64,000 nt of DNA from Nocardioides sp. Root190 (GCF_001428565.1 NZ_LMIA01000009.1:579358-643357), one strand, 5' to 3'. Numbered from the stretch's first letter, positions 50,618 to 61,529 are shown. Numbers and translations are program-made. Notes: generated from the letters alone by a model not told the origin.

Positions 50618-52059
50618 TGCGGCACCTCGTGCCGCACTCGCTCACCTCGCGGCTGGTCGTCACCTCGGTGGCACTGGTCGCGATCGTGTCGTTGCTGATC
50701 GGGTCGGTCACGACCCTCGGCATGCGGGCCTGGTTGATGGACCGCCTCGACGACGACCTCTCCGACACCCTCCGCCGGGTCGATGTCATGCGCGACGTGG
50801 GTGTTCCGCCGACGATCCCCGGCAACGGAAACGGCAACGGCCGGGGCCCTGTCTTCGGCGAGATCGGCGCGGTGACACTGCTCCACGACGACGACGAGTC
50901 CGTGGGCTGGGTGATGGAGGACTCCTCGGCCGGACCGGTGCAGACGCCCCTCGAGGACGACGTCGTCGATGCGCTGCGTGAGGACCCCAGCCGTCAGGCG
51001 CGCACGATCGACCTGCCCGGGCTGGGCAGCTACCGCGTGGTGACCGGCCAGACTCGTGGAGGAGCCACCGCCGTGGTGGCGCTGCCGACCGAGGACGTCG
51101 ACGAGGCCACGGCCTCGCTGGTTCGCATCGAGCTGGTGCTCGCGCTGGCCGGGATCGTCGCGGCGGCGCTCGGCGGCACGGCCGTCGTACGCCGCCAGCT
51201 GCGCCCACTGACCGAGGTGGCCGCCACTGCCCACGCCGTCGCCGCGTTGCCGCTGGACTCCGGCGAGATCGGGATCACCGAGCGCGTCCCGGAGCACCTG
51301 ACCGATCCCCGCACCGAGGCCGGGCAGGTGGGGGCCGCGCTCAACCAGCTGCTGGCTCACGTCGAGTCGTCACTGTCGGCCCGTCATCGCAGCGAGCAGC
51401 AGGTGCGCCAGTTCGTCGCCGACGCCTCGCACGAGCTGCGCACGCCGCTGACCACGATCGCCGGCTACACCGAGCTCGCCCGTCGGCGTGGTGACGCGGA
51501 GACCTCGGCCGTGGCACTGGCGAAGGTGGAGGAGGAGGCGGCACGGATGACCGCGCTCGTCGAGGACCTGCTGCTGCTGGCCCGCCTGGACTCCGGCCGC
51601 CCCCTGGCCGTGGAGACCGTCGACCTGACCCGGCTCCTGCTGGAGGCGGTCGACGACGCCCGGGTCGTGTCCCCCGAACACCGGTGGCAGATCGTGCTCC
51701 CCGAGGACGGTGAGCCGATCGAGGTCGCGGGGGACGGGAACCGCCTCCACCAGGTCATCACCAACCTGTTGACCAATGCACGCAAGTACACCCCCGGCGG
51801 CACCACCGTCACCGTCACGGTGCGCCCCGACGGGTTCGACGTCCACGACGACGGTCCGGGCTTCGCGCCGGACCTGGCCAGCACCGCGTTCGAGCGGTTC
51901 ACCCGTGGCGACGCGTCGCGACACCGCTCCGACGGCATCGGGCTGGGACTCGCGCTGGTGCAGGCGATCGTGGCTGCGCACGGAGGTGCAGTGACGCTGG
52001 CGAGCGAGCCCGGCGACACCCGGATCTCGGTGCGCTGGGGCGCTGCCGAGCCCGCCTGA
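50617..52059 (+). CDS. Sensor histidine kinase
   Basis: A 480-residue membrane kinase. The first helix (LVVTSVALVAIVSLLIGSV) is at about residues 13-31; the sensor loop of about 130 residues carries a GNGNGNGRGP stretch; the second helix (IELVLALAGIVAAALGGTAV) is near 170; a HAMP-like region follows. The phosphoacceptor histidine is in FVADASHELRTPLTTIAG (about 274). The ATPase domain has QVITNLLTNARKYTPGG (N box), HDDGPGFAPD and GIGLGLALV. It shares a transcript with the regulator. Confidence 0.95.
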   Translation: MRHLVPHSLTSRLVVTSVALVAIVSLLIGSVTTLGMRAWLMDRLDDDLSDTLRRVDVMRDVGVPPTIPGNGNGNGRGPVFGEIGAVTLLHDDDESVGWVMEDSSAGPVQTPLEDDVVDALREDPSRQARTIDLPGLGSYRVVTGQTRGGATAVVALPTEDVDEATASLVRIELVLALAGIVAAALGGTAVVRRQLRPLTEVAATAHAVAALPLDSGEIGITERVPEHLTDPRTEAGQVGAALNQLLAHVESSLSARHRSEQQVRQFVADASHELRTPLTTIAGYTELARRRGDAETSAVALAKVEEEAARMTALVEDLLLLARLDSGRPLAVETVDLTRLLLEAVDDARVVSPEHRWQIVLPEDGEPIEVAGDGNRLHQVITNLLTNARKYTPGGTTVTVTVRPDGFDVHDDGPGFAPDLASTAFERFTRGDASRHRSDGIGLGLALVQAIVAAHGGAVTLASEPGDTRISVRWGAAEPA

Positions 52060-52222
52060 TCGAGCATCTCCAACGACCAGGATCCAACCATGTCACGGCT
52101 GTGGCGGGTGGGAATGATTTTGCCTTGGGAGGTCTTCTCAAGGCGCTGTGACGTGCGCCACGCTGGCGCGGCCAGCAACATTCTCGAAGGCCTCGGGGCC
52201 GCCTGCTCCCCAGGAGAAGTGC

Positions 52223-54154
52223 ATGCCCACACATCGCCGGCACCGTCGTCTCGCGCCCACACCCGCCCACTCCCGACGCCTCGGCGCCGTCGGCCTGTCC
52301 ACGGCCCTGCTCGCCGGCCTCTCGGCGGTGCTCCTGCCGGCCCAGGCCCAGACCACCGTCACCCCGTCCGAGCCGGGCCCGACTCCCGTCGTACGCGGCA
52401 GCTCGGTGACGGTCAACGTCGACCGCGCGGCCATGCACTACTCGCGCAGTTCGGTCTCGGCGAACTACGCCCAGGCATCCGCCTCCGCCGTCGCGCTCAC
52501 CGGGTGCAAGGGGGACAACCCCGCCGGCACCAACGCGTCGCCGCGCACGGTGGTCACCGTCAAGGACCCGACCGGGGCGACAATCCTGACCTCGACCTCC
52601 CCGGCCCGCAACATCGGGCTGGGCGGATTCCTGACGACGCCGACCAACCAGCCACTGAGCCCCCAGCCGGCTCCGGGCAACGCCAACTACCGCGGTGACT
52701 TCCCGGGCAGCACCCATCACGGCTTCCAGGCCACCCTGGATCTCGCCGGCAAGCCCGCCGGTGTCTACACGGTGACGACGACGAACAGCAACACGGTCAA
52801 GACCGGCTTCGGAGCGTGCTCCTTCGCGACCCCGGTCGCCGTCGGCTCCGGCTTCGGCACCACCTCCACGCCCGGACCGGACGTCGTCGAGACGACCTTC
52901 GAGTACCGCCCGTGGGCCACCCAGTTCGTCGACGTGTTCGGCAAGGGCGGCGTGCGCGCCAACATCGAGCCGGCCGAGTACGAGTACTCGGTGGACGCTC
53001 AGAACTCGGCGATCTTCGCCGGTGACCCGGTCCTTGCCGGCACCGGTCGCAACCAGCAGTTCTACGGTCTGTCAGGTGGCTTCCCGCTGCCGAGCGATCC
53101 GGCCGCCTGCATGGCCGACCCGTCGAGCTGCCTGCCCTCGAACGCCACCAGGTGCGTCCCGTCCTCCGGCTGCACGCCGCGGATCATGTTCATCGACCGT
53201 CCGGTCCGCGCCTCGGACCCGAACGGCCTGGTCGGTGTCTTCGACCTCGACACCAAGGCATTCGTGGCCTACGCGACGATCAACGGCACGACCCGCACGC
53301 TGATGTCGCTCGGCACGGCGAACGACGCCCACTACCGCGACCTGCTCACCAAGCTGGCTGCTGGCGCGGCCACCCAGGGCATCGACCTCACCTCGATCCT
53401 GGCGACCCAGGTCAACGTGGGGACGGGCAGCAAGAGGATCTCGCTGAGCCTGCTGAACGGCCTGCAGATCGACCCGAGCACCGCACCGGGCGGTGTGCAG
53501 ATCTCCTCGGACGCCACCGTCCAGGCGGGCATCGTGCTCGACATCTACAGCTCGCTCCGGCTCACCGGTGGCGCCTGTGTCGCGAACAGCGCGAGCTCGT
53601 CGACCGAACCCGAGCGGTTCACGCCGAAGGAGGACAACGGCTACACGGTGAAGAAGTCCGACCTCCTGCCCGAGGTGCCCGGCGTGGGCCCGCTGGCGGC
53701 GATCGTGGGCGGACCGCTCTACCACATCTCCGGCAAGTTCAAGTCCGATGCACTCGTCAACACCGCGACGGCTGTCATCGGTCTGGACACGGCGGCCGGT
53801 GAGCCCAACGGCTACCCGGTGTGGATCTCGCCGTTCCTCAGCGGCGTGAACACCGCTGCGCCGCGGACGATGGACTTCCTCGGCACCGGCACCTGGTCGG
53901 CCAGCGAGTCGCCGGTCCTCAGCGGCTGCCTGGTGGTCGACTTCCTCCTCGGCACCGGTGTCGCGGTCCACAACAACCCGCTCCCGGTCGGGCTCGGCAC
54001 CGTCTTCGACCCGCTCGCCACGCCGACCCCCGCGGCGGAGCGGCTGACCGACGCACTCAACGACGCCGTCGACGACGTCATCGGCCAGGTCACCGCAGAC
54101 CCGCAGGTGAGCTCGTTGCTGTCGCAGGTGACGGCGCTGTTGCCGCTGTCCTGA
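52223..54154 (+). CDS. Unrecognised secreted protein, 643 residues
   Basis: ATG at 52223 with AGGAGAA seven bases upstream. The basic N-terminus and GLSTALLAGLSAVLLPAQAQ form a Sec-type signal peptide, cleaved near residue 37. The mature protein has beta-rich segments (RGSSVTVNVDRAAMHYSRSS, GFQATLDLAGKPAGVYTVTT), paired cysteines (AACMADPSSCLPSNATRC) and a large C-terminal domain with AAIVGGPLYHISGKFKSDAL and WISPFLSGVNTAAPRTM. I do not recognise the family. It ends with a Leu-rich amphipathic segment (VSSLLSQVTALLPLS). It lies between the two-component system and the efflux operon and ends in a strong hairpin. Confidence 0.75.
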   Translation: MPTHRRHRRLAPTPAHSRRLGAVGLSTALLAGLSAVLLPAQAQTTVTPSEPGPTPVVRGSSVTVNVDRAAMHYSRSSVSANYAQASASAVALTGCKGDNPAGTNASPRTVVTVKDPTGATILTSTSPARNIGLGGFLTTPTNQPLSPQPAPGNANYRGDFPGSTHHGFQATLDLAGKPAGVYTVTTTNSNTVKTGFGACSFATPVAVGSGFGTTSTPGPDVVETTFEYRPWATQFVDVFGKGGVRANIEPAEYEYSVDAQNSAIFAGDPVLAGTGRNQQFYGLSGGFPLPSDPAACMADPSSCLPSNATRCVPSSGCTPRIMFIDRPVRASDPNGLVGVFDLDTKAFVAYATINGTTRTLMSLGTANDAHYRDLLTKLAAGAATQGIDLTSILATQVNVGTGSKRISLSLLNGLQIDPSTAPGGVQISSDATVQAGIVLDIYSSLRLTGGACVANSASSSTEPERFTPKEDNGYTVKKSDLLPEVPGVGPLAAIVGGPLYHISGKFKSDALVNTATAVIGLDTAAGEPNGYPVWISPFLSGVNTAAPRTMDFLGTGTWSASESPVLSGCLVVDFLLGTGVAVHNNPLPVGLGTVFDPLATPTPAAERLTDALNDAVDDVIGQVTADPQVSSLLSQVTALLPLS

Positions 54155-54173
54155 GCAGTACCCAGCAAGGAGC

Positions 54174-54209
54174 CCGGGGCCGGGCGGGGGAGACCTCGCC
54201 CGGCCCCGG
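54174..54209 (+). terminator. Strong hairpin terminator after the 643-residue protein
   Basis: CCGGGGCCGGGCG (54174-54186) pairs perfectly with CGCCCGGCCCCGG (54197-54209): a 13-bp GC-only stem with a 10-base loop. It isolates the secreted protein gene from the efflux operon that follows. Confidence 0.75.
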
Positions 54210-54229
54210 AGCCGTGCCCGTCCACCGCT

Positions 54230-54268
54230 CACAGGGTCTGCACAGTCGTCCCCGACCCCCAGCACAGG
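54230..54268 (+). promoter_or_regulatory. CACAG direct repeats upstream of the efflux operon
   Basis: CACAGGGTCTG, CACAGTCGTCC and CACAGGG begin at 54230, 54241 and 54263: spacings of 11 and 22 bases. The motif and period match those before the response regulator gene at 49852-49879. The adaptor start codon is 22 bases beyond the last box. Confidence 0.65.
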
Positions 54269-54289
54269 GCGGATCGACAGCCTGACGGC

Positions 54290-55522
54290 GTGATACGAGA
54301 GCTCTTCGGTCGAGCGCGTTCCCTGCGGCGCCGCCCCCGACGCCTGGTCCTGGTTCTCTTCGTGGTGGTGCTGGCCTCGGCGGCAGCTGGTGGCTGGCTG
54401 CTGGTGCGTGGCGAGGAGTCCGCCGCCGCGGCGCCGACGACCGCAACCGTCGGCACCCAGACCCTCAAGCAGACGGTGACCGCGAGCGGCACGCTGGAAG
54501 CCGCGACCACCGACGACCTGTCCTTCGAGGTGAGCGGCACCGTGAGCGCCGTGTACGTCGAGCCTGGCGACACGGTCCGCAAGGGCCAGAAGCTCGCTGC
54601 GGTGGGCGCCGCCGTCCTCCAGGCGGAGCTCGACGCAGCACAGAGTGAGCTCGACGCGGCCGAGGCCGCTCGCTCCGAACACCTTGCCGAGGGCGCGTCC
54701 GAGGAGCAGACCAGCGCTGACGAGGCCGCCGTCCGGGCGGCGGAGTCGGGCCTCGAACAGGCCGACGAGGCGCTGGCGGGTGCTGTCCTGCGCGCCACCT
54801 CGGCCGGCACCGTCACCGCGGTCGGGCTCGAGGTCGGCGACAGCGCCGGCACCTCGAGCGGATCACCGTCGGGCTCCTCGACCGGAACGTCGACCGGCTC
54901 CTCGACCGGAACGTCGACCAGCACCGCCACAGGTACCGTCACCGTCGTCTCGACCGGGCACTTCGTGGTCGAGGCGACCGTCGCCAGTGACGACATCGAG
55001 CAGGTGACCAAGGGCCTCCAGGCCGAGATCACCGTCACCGGGGTCGACGAGACCGTGTACGGCACGGTCGCGGAAGTCGGCCTCGTCGCGTCGGCCGACT
55101 CCTCCGGCGCGGCAGCCTTCCCAGTGACGATCGAGGTCACCGGAGAGCGCGACGACCTCTACGCGGGCACCTCCGCCGACATCGCCGTCGTCGTCAGCCA
55201 GCGCGCCGACGTGCTCACCGTCGACAGCCGCGCCATCCGGACCGACGGCGACACGACGTACGTCGAGAAGGTCACCGACCCCGCCACCGGCGCCACGACC
55301 CGGACCGGGATCGAGACGGGTGAGACCTCGGGCATGGCGACCGAGGTCGTCTCCGGGCTCGCCGAGGGCGACGTCGTGGAGGTGCCCGGATTCACCGGCC
55401 CCGGGGGCGGCGGCGACGAACAGATGCAGGAGCTGCGCCAGCAGATGCAGCAGGGCGGCGGGATGCCCGAGGGCTTCACCCCGCCCGACGGCGCCACCTT
55501 CCCCGGCGGGGGCAGCCGATGA
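54290..55522 (+). CDS. Efflux periplasmic-adaptor-type protein (MacA-like)
   Basis: A 410-residue membrane-fusion-type protein. The N-terminal helix (LVLVLFVVVLASAAAGGWLL) is followed by a lipoyl-like hybrid (SGTLEAATTDDLSFEVSGTV, VEPGDTVRKGQKL), a coiled-coil hairpin of about 45 residues, a Ser/Thr/Gly-rich insert (GSSTGTSTGSSTGTST), beta-barrel domains and a Gly/Met/Gln-rich tail. In MacAB-like systems such a subunit couples the inner-membrane ABC transporter to later steps. GTG at 54290. The ATPase ATG overlaps its end. Adaptors also occur in Gram-positive bacteria, where their partner beyond the membrane is unclear. Confidence 0.88.
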   Translation: MIRELFGRARSLRRRPRRLVLVLFVVVLASAAAGGWLLVRGEESAAAAPTTATVGTQTLKQTVTASGTLEAATTDDLSFEVSGTVSAVYVEPGDTVRKGQKLAAVGAAVLQAELDAAQSELDAAEAARSEHLAEGASEEQTSADEAAVRAAESGLEQADEALAGAVLRATSAGTVTAVGLEVGDSAGTSSGSPSGSSTGTSTGSSTGTSTSTATGTVTVVSTGHFVVEATVASDDIEQVTKGLQAEITVTGVDETVYGTVAEVGLVASADSSGAAAFPVTIEVTGERDDLYAGTSADIAVVVSQRADVLTVDSRAIRTDGDTTYVEKVTDPATGATTRTGIETGETSGMATEVVSGLAEGDVVEVPGFTGPGGGGDEQMQELRQQMQQGGGMPEGFTPPDGATFPGGGSR

Positions 55523-56225
55523 GCGCGATCATCGAGCTGGAGGGCGTCCGCAAGACCTATCGCACCGGCTCGATGGAGTTCGAGGCCCTCCGCGGCGTCG
55601 ACATCCGGATCGACGAGGGCGAGTACGTCGCCGTGATCGGTCCCTCCGGTTCCGGCAAGTCGACCCTGATGAACCTGCTCGGCTGCCTGGACCTGCCGTC
55701 CGAGGGCCGCTACGTGCTGGCCGGGGAGGACACCTCACGCCTCGACGAGGCGGCACTCGCCGCGATCCGCAACCGCCGGATCGGGTTCGTGTTCCAGCAG
55801 TTCCACCTGCTCCCGTCCATGACGGCGTGGCGCAACGTCGAGCTTCCCCTGATCTATGCAGGTGTGCCCCGCGCCGAGCGCAAGGAGCGGGCGGTCTCGG
55901 CCCTGACGCGGGTGGGCCTCGGGGACCGGATCGACCACCGGCCCGGTGAGCTCTCCGGAGGCCAGCAACAGCGGGTCGCGGTGGCACGGGCGCTCGTCAC
56001 CGAGCCGGCCCTCCTGCTGGCCGACGAGCCGACCGGCAACCTCGACTCCCGTTCGACCCGCGACGTGCTCGGTCTCTTCGACGAGCTGCACACGAGCGGG
56101 CGCACCATCGTGCTCATCACCCACGAGCCCGAGGTGGCCGCCCGCGCGCAGCGCAACCTGGTGTTCGACGACGGCCGGATCACCGTCGACCGCCCGACCG
56201 CCGCGGTGGCGCCAGCGGGGGCGTC

Positions 56226-56229
<4 letters not shown>
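55519..56229 (+). CDS. ABC transporter ATP-binding protein (MacB-type)
   Basis: A 236-residue ATPase. Walker A is GPSGSGKST (about residue 42), the Q-loop FQQFHLLPSMTAWRNVELPL, the signature LSGGQQQRVAVARALV and Walker B LLLADEPTGNLDS. The LolD/MacB pattern is clear. ATG at 55519 overlaps the adaptor stop; its own stop overlaps the permease GTG (GTGA). Confidence 0.95.
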
Positions 56230-57452
<1,223 letters not shown>

Positions 57453-57480
57453 CCCCATGACCTCCCGAGGAGACACCTTC

Positions 57481-58308
57481 ATGAACACGACCAGCTCGCC
57501 CCGCCGTCCCGGCCGCATCGCCCGTCCCGCCGGTGCGCTGGCCTCCGGGGCGGTCCTCGCCGCCCTGCTCGTCGGGTGCGGTGGAACCGACGAGCCGACC
57601 GCCACGGACGCGACGGATGCGGCGAGCACGCCACAGTCCGGCCAGCCGCGCCCGGGCGGCCAGGGCGGCATGCCCGGCACCTCCGGCCTCATCGCCGCTG
57701 TCGACGGCGACGTCCTGCAGGTCCAGAGCCAGATGACGGGCCAGGTCGCAGTCACCGTGGGTGCCGAGACCACGATCACCGAGCAGGGTGCGGCAACGCT
57801 CGCCGACGTGACCGAGGGCGTGTGCGTCGTGGTGCGGTCTGCCGACTCCGGGAACACCGGTGACGCGGGCGATGACGAGGATGCGGCGCCCACGGAGGTC
57901 ACGGCTGCGACGGTCTCGCTCTCGCCGGCCACCGCCGACGGATGCTCCGCCGGCGGGTTCGGCGGGTTCGGCGGGGGCGGTCCGGGCGGCCCCGGTGGAG
58001 GCGAGCGGCCGACCGACCTGCCGACCGATGGGGAGGGCCGGCCTGCGGGCGGGCGTCCCGGGGGTCTCGGCGCGGTCGGTGAGGTGACGTCGGTCGACGA
58101 CGGTGGCTTCGTCGTCGACGGGCCGAACGGTGCGGTGACGGTGACCGTCACCGGCGACACGACCTACACCCAGCAGGTGGAGGCCACCAGCAGTGCGCTC
58201 ACGGCCGGACGGTGTGCTCGGGTCGAGGGCGACGCGGACGACACCGGAGCGGTGAGCGCCACCTCCATCCAGGTCAGCGACGCAGTGGACGACCAGTGCG
58301 GGCGCTGA
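57481..58308 (+). CDS. DUF5666 domain lipoprotein
   Basis: A 275-residue lipoprotein with lipobox ALLVGCGG at about residue 31. Two DUF5666-like beta modules follow: GLIAAVDGDVLQVQSQMTGQ, with TTITEQGAATLADVTEGVCV, and EVTSVDDGGFVVDGPNGAVT with TTYTQQVEATSSALTAGRC. The two are joined by a Gly-rich stretch (GGFGGFGGGGPGGPGG). ATG at 57481 chosen for its GAGGAGA site; ATG 57457 is less likely. Encoded between the permease and the second adaptor, so it is probably a surface part of the efflux system. Confidence 0.78.
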   Translation: MNTTSSPRRPGRIARPAGALASGAVLAALLVGCGGTDEPTATDATDAASTPQSGQPRPGGQGGMPGTSGLIAAVDGDVLQVQSQMTGQVAVTVGAETTITEQGAATLADVTEGVCVVVRSADSGNTGDAGDDEDAAPTEVTAATVSLSPATADGCSAGGFGGFGGGGPGGPGGGERPTDLPTDGEGRPAGGRPGGLGAVGEVTSVDDGGFVVDGPNGAVTVTVTGDTTYTQQVEATSSALTAGRCARVEGDADDTGAVSATSIQVSDAVDDQCGR

Positions 58309-59984
58309 TCAGGTCCCGCCGGGTGGCGCTGCCCCTGGCCGCGCTGGCGCTGGCGGGCACGGGTGTCGCGGCGTACGGCGCCGTGGCTGACGACAGCGCC
58401 CACTACCGCACCGTCGACGCGACGGTCGGTGACGTCGAGCAGGAGCTGACCCTCTCGGGGGTCATCGCGCCGAGTGGTCGCTCCGACCTCACGTTCGCGA
58501 CCAGCGGCACCGTCGCGCGGGTCCGTGTCGCGCAGGGGGCGGCGGTCAGCCGCGGAGACGTCATCGCGGTGCTGGACCGGGCGTCCCTGCGGGCGGCGGT
58601 GGACGCTTCCGCGTCGGACCTGGCGGATGCGAAGGCGCAGCTCGCGCAGGACCGTGCCGACCAGGCCGCCGCCGTGACGACGACGACCGGTTCCGCTGAC
58701 ACCTCGGGAGGATCGACCAGCGGCAGCGGCAGCGGTGGGCGGGAAGCGGATGGTGCCGCGAGCCAACCGTCGGCTGCCACCACGAAGGTCCTCGCCGATC
58801 TCGCTGTCCAGCAGGACGCGGTCCAGTCCACGCAGACGGCGGCGTCCACAGCGCTCGCCGCCGCCTCCACCGCCCTGGCCGCCCAGCAGGTTGCCTGCTC
58901 GGACCCGGCGGTCGTCACCGTCGAGGGCGCGGCGGACGGCGGGGAGGGGGACGTCGACAGCACCACCTCGACCGCGGTGCTCAGCGAGGACTGCACCGCC
59001 GCCCTGACACTGGTGCAGTCCGCCCAGGCAGCAGCGGCCGAGACCCAGACCGCCCTCCAGGGCGCCCTGGTGAGCCTCGGCTCGACACTGACCAAGGCCC
59101 TCGGCAGCGTGGATGCCGCGGCGACGTCGGGAACACCTGCGAGCTCGGGCACACCCGCGACCGCCGCTGCCAGCCCAGCCAGCCCCGCGAGTTCAGCCAG
59201 CCCGGCGAGTTCAGGTGGATCGGGTGGTTCCGACGCCGCGGCCCGGACGGTCACGGCGGCGACCCTCGCGCAGGACCAGGCCGGCATCGATCGCGCCGCC
59301 GCGAGCCTCGCGGCAGCAAAGGCCGACCTGGCCGGCTCCGTCGTCCGGGCTCCTGCCGACGGCACCGTGGCGGCGCTGTCGGTCTCCTCCGGAGCCGACG
59401 TGTCGGCCGGCGACACCGTCGCGACGGTCATCGCCCCCGGCCTCACCACCGTCGCCGTCGAGGTGTCCGCGGCCCAGGCCGCCCAGCTCGCCGTCGGTAC
59501 GACGGTGCAGGTCACTCCCGCAGGAGCCACGGACCCACTGCCCGGCACGGTCGGCCGCGTCGACCACACAGCATCGACGACGTCGACCAGCACCACGACG
59601 TACGGCGTGGAGATCGTCCTGGACGACCGCGACCTCTCCCTGGCCGACGGCATGACAGCATCGGTGACGGCGGTCGTCGGTTCCGCGGACGGCGTGGTCG
59701 TGGTGCCCGCGTCGGCGGTCAACGACGGCACGGTCACGGTGCTGGACGACCAGGGCCAGGTGCAGCGGGTGCGGGTCACCACGGGCGTCGTCGGCGGGAC
59801 GGCGGTCGAGATCGTGGACGGAGTCGAGGCGGGCGACGAGGTCGTCCTCGCCGACCTCGATGCCGCGCTCCCCGGCGCCGACACGGACACCGGCACGCAG
59901 GGATCCGGCGGCTTCGGCGGCCTCGGCGGTGGCAACGGAGGCTTCACCGGAGGTCCGCCGGGTGGTGGCCGGCCCGGTCGCTGA
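58296..59984 (+). CDS. Second efflux adaptor-type protein (RND/HlyD-like)
   Basis: A 562-residue adaptor-type protein, longer than usual. The N-terminal helix (VALPLAALALAGTGVAAYG) is followed by a biotinyl/lipoyl-like module (TLSGVIAPSGRSDLTFATSG, VRVAQGAAVSRGDVIAVLD). A long coiled-coil domain contains an inserted Ala/Ser/Pro repeat (ASPASPASSASPASSGGS). The barrel (VEVSAAQAAQLAVGTTVQVT) and membrane-proximal domain follow, with a Gly-rich C-terminus. GTG at 58296 lies inside the end of the DUF5666 gene. Two adaptors in one operon suggest either alternative complexes or heteromeric assembly. Confidence 0.82.
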   Translation: MRALIRSRRVALPLAALALAGTGVAAYGAVADDSAHYRTVDATVGDVEQELTLSGVIAPSGRSDLTFATSGTVARVRVAQGAAVSRGDVIAVLDRASLRAAVDASASDLADAKAQLAQDRADQAAAVTTTTGSADTSGGSTSGSGSGGREADGAASQPSAATTKVLADLAVQQDAVQSTQTAASTALAAASTALAAQQVACSDPAVVTVEGAADGGEGDVDSTTSTAVLSEDCTAALTLVQSAQAAAAETQTALQGALVSLGSTLTKALGSVDAAATSGTPASSGTPATAAASPASPASSASPASSGGSGGSDAAARTVTAATLAQDQAGIDRAAASLAAAKADLAGSVVRAPADGTVAALSVSSGADVSAGDTVATVIAPGLTTVAVEVSAAQAAQLAVGTTVQVTPAGATDPLPGTVGRVDHTASTTSTSTTTYGVEIVLDDRDLSLADGMTASVTAVVGSADGVVVVPASAVNDGTVTVLDDQGQVQRVRVTTGVVGGTAVEIVDGVEAGDEVVLADLDAALPGADTDTGTQGSGGFGGLGGGNGGFTGGPPGGGRPGR

Positions 59985-60045
59985 GTCCCCGTGTGGTCGC
60001 TCGAGGGCGGATCGGCGCGAAATCCGGTGGCGCCGCGTGCGGGCC

Positions 60046-61062
60046 GTGAGTCACGCTGCGGAGGTGAGCACGTGGTCCAGCGCAGTGTGGGCGGGGGAGG
60101 AGTTCCTCGCCGACCTGCGTGCGTTCGTCGCCGGCGCGATCGGGGAGCCCGACCGGGTCGACCGGGTCGCGCTGCGGCCGTGGTCGGCGGTGTGGCGGGT
60201 GAGCGCGGGAGGTGAGGTCGCCTATGCCAAGCAGAACTGTCCCGGACAGCTCCACGAAGCCGGCCTGGTCGCGACGCTGGCCGAGGTCGCGCCCGGACGC
60301 CTGCCACGCGTCCTCGCTGTGGACCGGGACCGCGGGTTGCTGCTGACCTCCGACCTCGGCCCCACCCTCGAGGAGCAGGGCAGGGGCGGCGATGTCGACG
60401 TGTGGTGCCGGATCGTCGCGGAGTCCGCGGCGTTGCAGCGTCGGGTGCGCGCCGCGGGCGTCGACCTCGCCCTGACCACGATGGCTCCCTGTGACGCGTC
60501 CACCTACCTGGCCAACGCCGTCGGCCACCTCGCCGCACTGGGTCCGGGTGATCCCCGCCGACTCACCCCGGAGGTCGCCGGACGGTTGGGCCACCTGATT
60601 CCTCAGGTCGACCGCTGGGCGGACCGGATCGAGGACGTCGACCTGCCCCTGACGCTGGTCCACAACGACCTGAACGCCTCCAATGTCGCGGTGGGAGGGA
60701 ACGGGCTGCGGCTGCTCGACTTCGGCGACGCCGTGGTCGCTGATCCACTCGCCGACCTGCTGGCGCCCTTGTGCTCGCTGCAGCGCGAGCTGGGCGCCGG
60801 CTCCGATGACCCCCGGTTGTGGCGCGTCGCCGACGCCGCACTGGAGGTGTGGAGCGATCTCGCGCCGATGGCCGAGCTCCGTGCCGTGCTGCCCGCGTCC
60901 CTGCAGCTGGCCCGTCTCGCCCGCGTCGAGTCCTGGCGCCGGTGCGTCGCGACCATGACGAGCGCGGAGCAGGCGGACTGGGGCGCGGTCCCGGCCCGCT
61001 GGTTGGGCCTGCTGCTCGAGGCCCCGCCGCTCGGTGTCAGCCCGGTCGGGGCGCGTACATGA
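60046..61062 (+). CDS. Aminoglycoside-phosphotransferase-family (APH) protein
   Basis: A 338-residue kinase-fold protein. The catalytic loop is [13 protein letters not shown] (H-N-D-x-N) at about residue 205, followed by [14 protein letters not shown], which holds the metal-binding Asp. The N-terminal lobe has [20 protein letters not shown], where the lysine contacts ATP. The family phosphorylates small molecules such as choline, homoserine or antibiotics; the substrate is not predictable. GTG at 60046, alternative GTG 60064. Overlaps by 26 bases the convergent YnfA gene. Confidence 0.8.
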   Translation: MSHAAEVSTWSSAVWAGEEFLADLRAFVAGAIGEPDRVDRVALRPWSAVWRVSAGGEVAYAKQNCPGQLHEAGLVATLAEVAPGRLPRVLAVDRDRGLLLTSDLGPTLEEQGRGGDVDVWCRIVAESAALQRRVRAAGVDLALTTMAPCDASTYLANAVGHLAALGPGDPRRLTPEVAGRLGHLIPQVDRWADRIEDVDLPLTLVHNDLNASNVAVGGNGLRLLDFGDAVVADPLADLLAPLCSLQRELGAGSDDPRLWRVADAALEVWSDLAPMAELRAVLPASLQLARLARVESWRRCVATMTSAEQADWGAVPARWLGLLLEAPPLGVSPVGART

Positions 61063-61372
61063 TCACGGCGACGCCGACCAGGCACAGCAGCGCGCCGCTC
61101 ACGTCGTAGCGATCGGGCCGGAACCCGTCCATCGCCATGCCCCAGGCGAGCGATCCGGCGACGAAGACCCCGCCGTACGCCGCGAGGATCCGTCCGAACT
61201 GGGCGTCCGGCTGCAGTGTTGCGACGAACCCGTAGAGGCCGAGCGCGATCACGCCCGCGCCGATCCAGATCCAACCCTTGTGCTCGCGCACGCCCTGCCA
61301 GACCAGCCAGGCACCGCCGATCTCGGCGACGGCGGCTGCTGCGAAGAGGGCGATCGAACGCAGGGTGTCCAC
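61037..61372 (-). CDS. YnfA family small membrane protein (UPF0060)
   Basis: A 111-residue protein with four hydrophobic helices: [20 protein letters not shown] (the conserved E-I-G-G-x-W motif), [40 protein letters not shown] and [24 protein letters not shown] near the end is conserved in the family. Resembles small multidrug-resistance-like transporters; function unproven. GTG at 61372 gives the usual family length. Confidence 0.88.
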   Translation of the reverse strand: MDTLRSIALFAAAAVAEIGGAWLVWQGVREHKGWIWIGAGVIALGLYGFVATLQPDAQFGRILAAYGGVFVAGSLAWGMAMDGFRPDRYDVSGALLCLVGVAVIMYAPRPG

Positions 61373-61447
61373 GGGGACATGGTCCCAGACGAGCAACACC
61401 CCAGCGCCGGGCCGGGGCCCGGGGCTAGGGTGATGCGCGCGCATGGA

Positions 61448-61521
61448 GGGGCGGTAGCTCAGTCGGTCAGAGCAGAGGACTCATAATCCTTGGGTCGTGG
61501 GTTCGAGCCCCACCCGCCCTA
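61448..61521 (+). tRNA. tRNA-Met (CAT), elongator
   Basis: Cloverleaf: acceptor GGGGCGG/CCGCCCT, D stem GCTC/GAGC, anticodon stem GAGGA/TCCTT with loop CTCATAA (anticodon CAT), T arm GTGGG-TTCGAGC-CCCAC, discriminator A; no encoded CCA. The first pair is G-U, as in other elongator tRNA-Met genes; tRNA-Ile2 also has CAT and cannot be fully excluded. It is not an initiator: there are no GGG/CCC anticodon-stem pairs. Confidence 0.85.
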
Positions 61522-61529
61522 CGAGCTGG

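Noticed and set aside
61448..61521. tRNA integration site for a mobile element
   Set aside because: No integrase or direct repeat of the tRNA 3' end was found nearby; the same holds for tRNA-Asn.
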